Positions 27,566-34,847 of a stretch of DNA of 64,000 bases are shown piece by piece. The stretch covers positions 35,391 through 99,390 of the forward strand of contig JALHQW010000017.1 of the NCBI GenBank assembly GCA_022841745.1, read 5' to 3'. The DNA is from Saprospiraceae bacterium (lineage in GTDB: Bacteria; Bacteroidota; Bacteroidia; Chitinophagales; Saprospiraceae). Each line of letters opens with the position of its first letter. The stretch's first letter is position 1. Position numbers and translations under genes: made by a program. The notes below the pieces were generated by a model. The model was not told where the DNA came from. It ran no database searches and saw nothing but the letters and a program-made list of their open reading frames with translations.

Positions 27566-30100
27566 ATGAAAACCGGACATTTTTTACTCATGACAGCCCT
27601 TTGTTGCTTCTCTGCCAACATTTCCTGGGCACAAAAATCAACCCCTCAAACCAATCTTTCCTCAACAACTGTTCAAGCACCTACCCTCTCAAGGGAGTGC
27701 AGGTCGAATGCTGGGCAAGCTGAGATTGACTACGAGAAAAGCGTTGATAGGGCCGCTTTAAAGAACCGCATGGAGTACTACCTAAGTGGCGGTGGCAACC
27801 GAGCCGTGCCACAGCAGGTGGCGATTCAACTCCATATTGTACGGATGGACGATGGCTCAGGTGGGGTTTCTGTCGCTGACATTCGAGAAGAATTTGAGGA
27901 TTTCGTCAACCCCTACTTTGCTGACGTTGATATCGAGTTTGTGGAGTGCAACCCGGAAGTGTACCACAACAGCACGGAGTACTACGTGCTGGGCAACGGT
28001 ACAGAAGACCCCGACGTAGCCGGAGATGCCATGTCGGCGGCATTCAACGTCGCCAATGTCATCAATATCTACTTCGTGAACGACCCCGATGGCGCTTGTG
28101 GCTGGGCGAGGTTCCCATGGAAGCTGCCTGTGGATTATATCGTAATGGCAAACAGTTGTGCGGACAACAACAGCACCATGGTGCATGAACTGGGCCACTA
28201 CTATGGCTTATACCACACGCATGAAACTTTTGACGGAATGCAACCGGAAAGCGTGACCCGCAACGCCATGGACGGCTGCTATGATTGCAATGTTGACGGC
28301 GACCTACTCTGTGATACAGATGCCGACCCGAACTTATCCTCTACCGCCAATAATTTCCCCAGTTGTGCCTATACCGGAAACGGCACGGATGAATGTGGAG
28401 TATCCTATACCCCTGACATTGACAATATCATGTCCTACGCCGACAAACGGTGCCGGACCATTTTTTCACCCCAGCAATTGGCAAGGATGGCGGTTTACCG
28501 GGATGGCACCCGGGCTTACCTACAGGATGGATGCCCATGCGAGCGGCCGCAGGCCATTTGCAAAAACATCATTGTTGACTTGAATCCTGCTGGAAATGCC
28601 AGCATAACACCTGCAAGCGTGGACTTTGGTTCTACTTGGGACTGCGGGTTTGGTTCTTGGTCCGTCAGCCCAAGCAGCTTCAATTGCAGTGATGTCGGCG
28701 GAAATATGGTGACCCTCACCGTGACGGATGCACTTGGATGGGTAAGCACCTGCAACGCTACCGTCACCATCCGTGATGTGACTGACCCGACAATCACCAA
28801 CCCTGCCAGTGACATGACCGTGGAATGTGACGGCAGTGGCAATGTAGCTGCCTACAATAACTGGCTCAATACCAGGGGCGGCGCCACGGCCGCTGACGCA
28901 TGTGGGGGCAGTTGGTCCAATGGCAGCGACGGATTTTCCAGCGGCTGTGGGGCAACTGGTTCCGAGACGGTGGTATTCACCTACGCCGACCCTTCCGGCA
29001 ATTCCGCTAGCACGATTGCTACTTTCACGATCGAAGACACAACTGACCCGTCATTGACGTGTCCCGAAAACATACACCTGCCTGAATGCGTCGAAACAGC
29101 TTCCTGGGAGGCCATTGCCAGCGACGTATGCGGTAGCGTTGCTATCGTATCAGACCCTCCCTCCGGTTCAGTTTTTGAAAAAGGAACTACCACCATTGTA
29201 ACTGTTACCGCCACCGATGAATGTGGCAACATGAGCGAGTGTACGTTCGAGGTAACACGTGACCCAGACCTGGTGGTGAGCATCAATGCACTCGGCACCA
29301 GCCCGCTGAAAACATGCGCCCTCGGGACAAATGCCAATATTGTCTTAGGCTATGGCGGCGGGCCGACCTGTGCCACATTGACCGCAGTAGGTTCCGGTGG
29401 GCATGCCCCATATACCTACGCTTGGGATGCCCCCGCTGAAGTACCAGCCGGCTATTTTACAGGCGAGGGTACTGCTACCCCCAGTTTTTGCGCCGACTTC
29501 CAGACCGAGGCATGTGCCATCTACACTTTCATGGTGACGGTAACGGATATACATGGATGCACCGAAACGAATACCGTGAATGTAAGTGTCATCAACCCGC
29601 TTTGCACCACTGGTGCTAATCCGAAAGTATGGGTTTGCCACCGGCCGAGCGGGAATCCAGCCAATCAGCAACCAATCTGTGTCAGCTCAAAAGCAGTGGG
29701 TACGCACCTTACCGAAAGCGGACACGATGATTGCCTTGGCCATTGCAATACGACCTGTTCGGCCTATGCTGCCCTGCAAAACGGCAATATCGCAGACCGG
29801 GGAGGCAATACCGAATGGCAATCCCAAATGCATGACCCCTACTACTTGTCGTTAAAGCCCAACCCGTTCAGTTCAACGACGGTGGTTGATTTTTCGGCAA
29901 ACTTTGCTACCAATGCCAAGTTGATTGTCGTTGACATAAATGGGAAGCAGGTGGCCAACCTATTTGATGGCCCGGTAGATAAAAACACCACCAACACCGT
30001 CAATTTTGACGCAGGCAACCTACATTCGGGTATCTATTTTGCTCGATTGATAGGTGAGGACGGCACCAATATCAGTGCTGCCGTCTTGCTCGTCAGGTAA
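27566..30100 (+). CDS. M43-type (pappalysin-like) zinc metalloprotease with T9SS sorting domain
   Basis: 844 residues. Signal peptide to ISWAQ, then the catalytic domain (~90-320) with zinc motif HELGHYYGLYH and Met-turn NIMSY. Bacteroidota M43 proteases often carry the HYR/PKD-like domains seen here (~325-690; TVTDALGWVSTCNATVTIRD, CPENIHLPE). The C-terminus is a T9SS type A domain (LSLKPNPFSSTTVVDF ... GIYFARL). It is secreted and probably degrades proteins outside the cell. Two hairpins follow the stop. Confidence 0.9.
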   Translation: MKTGHFLLMTALCCFSANISWAQKSTPQTNLSSTTVQAPTLSRECRSNAGQAEIDYEKSVDRAALKNRMEYYLSGGGNRAVPQQVAIQLHIVRMDDGSGGVSVADIREEFEDFVNPYFADVDIEFVECNPEVYHNSTEYYVLGNGTEDPDVAGDAMSAAFNVANVINIYFVNDPDGACGWARFPWKLPVDYIVMANSCADNNSTMVHELGHYYGLYHTHETFDGMQPESVTRNAMDGCYDCNVDGDLLCDTDADPNLSSTANNFPSCAYTGNGTDECGVSYTPDIDNIMSYADKRCRTIFSPQQLARMAVYRDGTRAYLQDGCPCERPQAICKNIIVDLNPAGNASITPASVDFGSTWDCGFGSWSVSPSSFNCSDVGGNMVTLTVTDALGWVSTCNATVTIRDVTDPTITNPASDMTVECDGSGNVAAYNNWLNTRGGATAADACGGSWSNGSDGFSSGCGATGSETVVFTYADPSGNSASTIATFTIEDTTDPSLTCPENIHLPECVETASWEAIASDVCGSVAIVSDPPSGSVFEKGTTTIVTVTATDECGNMSECTFEVTRDPDLVVSINALGTSPLKTCALGTNANIVLGYGGGPTCATLTAVGSGGHAPYTYAWDAPAEVPAGYFTGEGTATPSFCADFQTEACAIYTFMVTVTDIHGCTETNTVNVSVINPLCTTGANPKVWVCHRPSGNPANQQPICVSSKAVGTHLTESGHDDCLGHCNTTCSAYAALQNGNIADRGGNTEWQSQMHDPYYLSLKPNPFSSTTVVDFSANFATNAKLIVVDINGKQVANLFDGPVDKNTTNTVNFDAGNLHSGIYFARLIGEDGTNISAAVLLVR

Positions 30101-30158
30101 GCAGGAGCAACCAGAAAAGGCTAATTTAAAAGTCTATTGAATAGCTGTTGTTTAAGTA

Positions 30159-30260
30159 ACTTATTGCGCCAAAGGCGCAATAAGTCTAACGCAGGGCGCT
30201 AAGACGCAAGACGCAATGGTTGAGAATTATAGTCAACCTGTATCCTTGCGCCTTAGCGCC
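30159..30260. terminator. double hairpin after metalloprotease gene
   Basis: The first hairpin is ACTTATTGCGCC-AAA-GGCGCAATAAGT (30159-30185). The second has arms GGCGCTAAGACGCAAG (30195-30210) and CTTGCGCCTTAGCGCC (30245-30260), followed by TTTT. Confidence 0.65.
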
Positions 30261-30321
30261 TTTTCGTTGATAAATATTTGAGGTCGTTTTGAAAACGACT
30301 TACAATACAGTCCCGTCTTAG

Positions 30322-30528
30322 TTTGAAGAGTTGGCGGTATTGAGGGGGAATGGCTAGCTATGGGATGAGATTTCTGAATGATTGCTGGCGGCGTTTTGTA
30401 GAAGGCGAATTGTAGCTTTGGAAAAGGAGGCAGGTTGCCATGCTTATGTCTGTCGGAGATAGGCATATTTGCGGTTCAAGTCTGCGTGCCCCTTTGGTGG
30501 AGACTATGAACCAGCGTTTGCGTTTATG
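30322..30528. repeat. ~205-bp dispersed repeat, copy B
   Basis: Diverged copy of 22413-22620 (shared TTTGAAGAGTTGGCGGTATT start, TGTCTGTCGGAGAT middle and GCGTTTAT end). It replaces the C-terminal coding part of hsdS. Confidence 0.8.
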
Positions 30529-31584
30529 AGAGGGGAGGCTTTTTGCGCCGGGCCATTGAAATGTGGAAAACGCTGCGGGAAGGACCTTTGAGACTGGGTA
30601 ATTATTTCTTAACCGAATTGACTTGACACACATTTCTGAACATTCCCTCAAAAAATTACCACTTACTATTAGTGGTTTTATTAAAGCTACACTTCTTACT
30701 ATCACAAATTCATGCTCGCCATCAACAATAGAAGACCTCCCAATTGTTGCGCCAACACTTACAATCATTACATCTCCTTTTTCTGGGTTACATCGCTTTA
30801 TGGACTTTATGTAATCAGCTTCACTGCAAAAATCAACATTGTTATAGTCAATAAATCCATCCCTAACGTTTTTAGCAGAGAGTAACATTTTACCACTCGC
30901 AGTTTTCTGTGGAGTTAAATGTTCGCCATCAGTAATTTGCGAAGACACTTCCATCATGTTACACCACAACCACCCCTCCGGCAACTCAAACGGCATCTCC
31001 TCCGCTTTCACGGGCGGCAGCGGCTTTTCCTTTTTGCCTGTGGCCGCTTTCTCGGCTTGGATGCGGCGCAGCAGTTCCGAGGCGGGTTCTTGGTGGGGGG
31101 TGGCTTGCCGCCATTTCGCCGTCAGTTGGCCCTGCACGGCTTCTTGCAGGATGGACTGACGCAGGCGGGTGAGGAGGGTTTGTGGGTGGGTGAGTTCGGA
31201 GCGGAGTTCGGTTTGCTTCGCTGAAATATGCTCGAATTTGGCGACCCATTTTCGCTGAAAATCAATCGGCGGCAAAGGAATCTCCAGCTCCTCCAGCGCC
31301 TTCAAGGGCAAGGTCACATTTGCCATGCCCCGCATCAGCGGCACGAAAAGTTCTTCCTTGAAAACATCGCAGTAATAGTAAAGGAACAACAGCTCCAATA
31401 CATCATGGTCTTTCGGAATCACTGCGCAAAGGATGGTGCCTACTGCAAATTTCCCTTCTTGGTAATGTATGCGATTGATACTCGCCTTGCCATGACCCGA
31501 ACCAAAAACCATCGGAATGACAATCGCCTTCGCATCGAATTGGTATTCGTTGTGCGTTTTCCGCTCCTCGGCCATCGTCACCAT
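30358..31584 (-). pseudogene. hsdS: type I restriction specificity subunit HsdS, truncated at both ends
   Basis: The open frame gives 408 residues. Recognisable HsdS parts are: the later half of the first target-recognition domain (MVTMAEERKTHNEYQFDAKAI..., GKFAVGTILCAVIP), the central conserved helix (LTRLRQSILQEAVQGQLTAKWR), and the second recognition domain (ELPEGWLWCNMMEVS ... GDVMIVSVGATIG). The expected first ~25 residues are missing: upstream of PGDYPMV the frame runs into repeat cluster 1. The C-terminal conserved helix is missing as well: from about 30590 downstream the frame reads through repeat copy B (SHKRKRWFIVSTKGARR...). DNA recognition would need the full protein, so it is probably non-functional. 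Confidence 0.8.
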
Positions 31585-31604
31585 CGGGTAGTCGCCGGGG
31601 CATG

Positions 31605-31862
31605 AGGGCTGCCGTGGTTTACGCCCCGCTGTGCGTCCTTTTTGTCATTGCCGTAGGCAAACCGCAACGCCACGAGGGCAACGTCATGAGGGCAACGTCA
31701 TAAGGGCAACGTCACGTCGGGACAACACACATGACGTCGCAGTTTGCCTACGGCAATGACAAAGCGGCTTGCACACATGACGTCGCAGTTTGCCTACGGC
31801 AATGACAAAGCGGCTTGCACACATGACGTCGCTGGTCTCGACCTATGGTCGAGATGACAAAA
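31605..31862. repeat. REPIN-like repeat cluster 1
   Basis: Forward arm TTTGTCATTGCCGTAGGCAAA at 31641-31661. Reverse arms TTTGCCTACGGCAATGACAAA at 31743-31763 and 31789-31809. A related hairpin with another stem (TCTCGACC-TAT-GGTCGAGATGACAAA) lies at about 31836-31861. It opens with the same GCCGTGGTTTACGCCCCGC lead-in seen in clusters 2 and 3. It lies between hsdS and the GIY-YIG gene. Confidence 0.9.
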
Positions 31863-31869
31863 GGGACTG

Positions 31870-32238
31870 CTAAACCTCACCCTCAGCTTCTTCTTTGCCA
31901 AGTACCTCCAGCAATTCCGCATTTGGCGGCCACATCCCGCAAATGTCTTCATTTAGAAAACGCCAAGTCGGATTTATCTCTGCAATCAAAGCTTCTTTTT
32001 GCTCTCTTGTCATTTCCTTTAGCAGCTTCTCTTTGCCGATGGCATTGTAAACATATTGATGCCATTCAAACCAAACCAAATTGAAGCAATAGTATTTGCC
32101 TGCAAAACTGTCCTTGTTTCCCCTGTTTTGATAATGTTCCACCAATCTCCGGGTCAAGTTATTGGTCATGCCAGCATACAAAACCGTTTTCCTTGGATTG
32201 GTCGTTAGGTACACCCAAAAGTTGTAAGTTTTTGCCAT
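31870..32238 (-). CDS. GIY-YIG nuclease family protein
   Basis: 122 residues from MAKTYNFWVYLTTNPRKTVL. GIY-YIG signature: VYLTTN ... VLYAGMTNNLTRRLVEHYQN, with the Arg and the later Glu (NAIGKEKLLKEM) of the fold. It resembles stand-alone YhbQ/UPF0213-type proteins. It lies inside the hsd locus, with repeat clusters starting 8 bases after its stop and about 65 bases before its start. The upstream extension of the frame (MALRFAYGNDKSERE) is translated repeat and is not included. Whether the nuclease acts on the repeats is untested. Confidence 0.88.
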   Translation of the reverse strand: MAKTYNFWVYLTTNPRKTVLYAGMTNNLTRRLVEHYQNRGNKDSFAGKYYCFNLVWFEWHQYVYNAIGKEKLLKEMTREQKEALIAEINPTWRFLNEDICGMWPPNAELLEVLGKEEAEGEV

Positions 32239-32304
32239 AGTAGTTCGGTTTAATATTTTCTTAGTTTGTAGCTCTTGCTCTTTTTCTATTCGCTCCCTTT
32301 CGCT

Positions 32305-32537
32305 TTTGTCATTGCCATAGGCAAACCGCAACGCCATGAGGGCCGCCGTGGTTTACGCCCCGCTGTGCGTCCTTTTGTCATTGCCGTAGGCAACCCGCAA
32401 CGCCACGAGGGCAAGTCACGACGGGACAACACACATGTTGTCGCAGTTTGCCTGCGGCAATGACAAAGCGACGCACAGCGGGACGTGAACCGTGACGCAC
32501 ACACATGACGTCGCAGTTTGCCTACGGCAATGACAAA
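32305..32537. repeat. REPIN-like repeat cluster 2
   Basis: Forward arms at 32305-32325 (loop ATA) and 32374-32394. Reverse arms at 32447-32467 (loop TGC) and 32517-32537. The stems TTGCC/GGCAA and the ATGACAAA tail are constant while the loops differ. It lies between the GIY-YIG start and the end of hsdM. Confidence 0.9.
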
Positions 32538-32597
32538 AAGGCGTCGGAACTTCAAAAAATGAATAGGAAAAAACCAAAGCAAAGAAAAGAAAAAAAC

Positions 32598-33860
32598 TCA
32601 CAACTCCGCCTCCAGCGCCCGCAACAACCCCATGCTCCGCTCGAAGCTCTGCCCCAACATCCCCAACAACTCCGCACTCGAATGCCCGGCCTCCTCCACG
32701 GCCCGGTTCGGGTTTTTGATGTCGAGGTCGAAGCCCCGCTGCCGGATGGTCTCGATGTCCACCCGCCAAGCCTGCTCCGTCTCCTGGCGGTCGTGCCACC
32801 ATGCCTCGATGGGGCGGAACTCCTCCCGGCGGATGGGCTTCGTCTTGCTGTACGATTTCTGTCCTTCGGGCAGGCGGTGCTCGTAGTACCAAATCTCCTT
32901 CGTGGGCTGCCCCTACTCGAAAAACAGCAGGTTCGTCGCAACGGTCGCATACGGCGAAAACACCGAATTGGGCAGGCGGATGATGGTGTGCAGCTTGCAG
33001 TCCGTCAGCCACTTCTCCCGGATGCGGGCCTTCACGCCCTCGCCCGTCAGCGAGCCGTCGGGCAGGACGATGGCCGCTCGACCACCGTCTTTCAGCAGGT
33101 GCATCATCATCACGAGGAAGAGGTCGGCGCTCTCCTTGGTGCGGTAGTTCAGCGGGAAATTCTCCTCGTTGCTATTGGCCACCGTGCCACCGAAGGGCGG
33201 ATTGGCGAGGATGACGTCCACCCGGTCATGCTGGCGGTACTCGCTCAGGGGCTTGTCGAGGGCCTCCCGGTAGGTGATGTTCGGCAGTTCCACGTCGTGG
33301 AGGATGAGGTTTCCCGATAGGCAACTCCGAAATTTCGGCAGACTCTGTGACATCATAAGTGCCGCTGTGGTTTACGCCCCGCTGTGTGTCGCTTTGTCAT
33401 TGCCGTAGGCAACCCGCAACGTCACGAGGGCAAGTCAGGACGGGACAAAACACATGATGTCGCAGATTGCCTTTGGCAATGACAAAAAGGGAGAATGCAG
33501 GTTGGTGCCGCTCTACCTATAGTTGTTGTTGCCCTCGAACACCTCCCGCACCATGAACGAGCGGGGGTCGTGCGCTGGCAAGTCTCGCAGCGCCGGGAAC
33601 AGCCGCTGGTCAATGAACTGCTGCAACTCATCCCCGGTGATGCCCTCCGAATTGGCCGCCCAGTTGCGCCACTGGAACTCCGTCGGCACGGGCGACACGT
33701 AGTCATCGTGCAGGATTTCCTGCTCCTGGTCCTTGTCGTCCATGATTTTCAGGAAGAGCATCCAAGCCAATTGCTCGATGCGCTGGCCATCGCCGGAGAG
33801 GCCACGGTCTTCCCGCATGATGTCTCGGATGGATTTGATGAGGGAGGAAAGGTTGGGCAT
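32598..33860 (-). pseudogene. hsdM: type I DNA methyltransferase HsdM, disrupted
   Basis: The N-terminal part is intact (33860-33513; MPNLSSLIKSIRDIMREDRG ... FEGNNNYR, then a stop). The middle is replaced by repeat cluster 3. The frame resumes near 33325 with NLILHDVELPNITYREAL and the catalytic motif NPPFGG, and runs to LLFFE, where a TAG at 32913-32915 interrupts it. The same frame then continues (GQPTKEIWYYEHRLPEGQ ...) to a stop at 32598-32600. About 150 residues carrying the SAM-binding motif I (DPACGTGGFL type) are absent, so the protein cannot methylate. A TATCTTTG box lies upstream at 33910-33917. Confidence 0.88.
33358..33486. repeat. REPIN-like repeat cluster 3 inside hsdM
   Basis: Forward arm 33393-33413 (loop GTA) and reverse arm 33466-33486 (loop TTT), with the lead-in GCCGCTGTGGTTTACGCCCC. 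A separate small palindrome CCGAAATTTCGG (33327-33338) sits at the boundary with resumed hsdM sequence. Confidence 0.9.
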
Positions 33861-33909
33861 AAGTGGTTTGTCGTCTGTATTAAGTTGTAGTTGTTTTGGA
33901 AATCAAGCG

Positions 33910-33917
33910 CAAAGATA
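33910..33917 (-). promoter_or_regulatory. -7 box (TATCTTTG) for hsdM
   Basis: Exact TAnnTTTG on the minus strand, 49 bases before the hsdM start. The 33922-34104 repeat element begins 5 bases upstream of it, so the original -33 region appears to be displaced. Confidence 0.5.
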
Positions 33918-33921
33918 ATGG

Positions 33922-34104
33922 CCCATCTATCATCTTGTAACCCGCCGTTTCAACGGCGGGGCTGGGCGATACCCTGACTCACATCTATCTTCTTTACAGG
34001 ACATCCGCATCAGCGGGATGTGATGTTCTGAATAGATGTTAGATGGGGTTTATGGGTTGTGGCATCCCCCCGTTGAAACGGGGGGTTACAAGATGATAGA
34101 TGGG
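33922..34104. repeat. REPIN-like element of a second family (hairpin CCCGCCGTT)
   Basis: 39-base arms (33922-33960 and 34066-34104) are inverted copies of each other. Each arm carries its own 9-bp hairpin: CCCGCCGTT-TC-AACGGCGGG on the left and CCCCCCGTT-GA-AACGGGGGG on the right. The arms differ only by a paired G-to-C and C-to-G change that keeps the stem. Outside the hairpin both arms read CCCATCTATCATCTTGTAA. Confidence 0.9.
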
Positions 34105-34135
34105 ATTCAGCCTTAACTTGAACACGTACTATCAA

Positions 34136-34699
34136 TCAATAACTCATAAATTTCTCCAATTTCTGCATCAATGTGCCAGTAGAAAGAAGGTATTTCTCAC
34201 CTTTTACCCACAAATTAATATACTGGATTGACGAGGTTCCTTTGGACTTACGATAGCTAATGAATAAGTCTTCGGAAACGGTGAAGTCGTGATAAACCTC
34301 CTCACTGGTTAGCACTTTTTCTTTTTTGATTTTGTCCAATAGAATCTTGTAATTGTCCAAAATTGACTTGCATTGGGGCAGAGTCAGGGTGATATAAGTA
34401 TATTCAGCCACCACAGTTTGGTCTCCTTTGAATTTTTGCCTTGCTTGGTAATACTTGTCAGCCCCTATCACGAGTCCCTTTTTAGAATCGTATTTGTAGC
34501 CAGTCAGTTCTAAATACGAACCTCCTCCGTATGAAGCCCCTCTGAAAATTGAGTACGTCCTGATGTTACTGTGCTTTCCTTCAACATGTTGTTCAATATT
34601 GTTCTTGATGTACTTTTCAGTGATGTATCGGGTTCGCATGCACCCAGAAAAGAGTAATGTAAGCGACAAAAAACTGAGCAAAGTGAAATTCTTTTTCAT
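34136..34699 (-). CDS. hypothetical lipoprotein
   Basis: 187 residues with a lipoprotein signal (lipobox LLFSGC). The mature part is Lys/Tyr-rich with alternating strands and no recognised domain. It is AT-rich compared with the flanking housekeeping genes, as is its neighbour at 34848-37082. It sits inside the hsd locus on the same strand. Confidence 0.7.
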   Translation of the reverse strand: MKKNFTLLSFLSLTLLFSGCMRTRYITEKYIKNNIEQHVEGKHSNIRTYSIFRGASYGGGSYLELTGYKYDSKKGLVIGADKYYQARQKFKGDQTVVAEYTYITLTLPQCKSILDNYKILLDKIKKEKVLTSEEVYHDFTVSEDLFISYRKSKGTSSIQYINLWVKGEKYLLSTGTLMQKLEKFMSY

Positions 34700-34847
34700 T
34701 GTGATTTTAGTTTAAAAAAAAGGTAAAAAATGAATAAATTCTGAGTCAGAAAAGTTGCGTACCTGCAATAGCTAAGTGGCTTTATGTCTGCTTAGATATA
34801 CTTGTGATAACTGGCATACTCTAAACAACTGGGTTAAATTTTCACTC

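Noticed and set aside
32416-33012. 198-residue minus-strand frame over the hsdM 3' part
   Set aside because: Out of frame with the conserved HsdM C-terminus (GQPTKEIWYYEHRLPEG), which is read in another frame after the TAG.
31605-33486. REPIN-like clusters as a possible CRISPR or insertion sequence
   Set aside because: Arms occur in both orientations with irregular spacing and no transposase frame; the pattern fits REP/REPIN units better.
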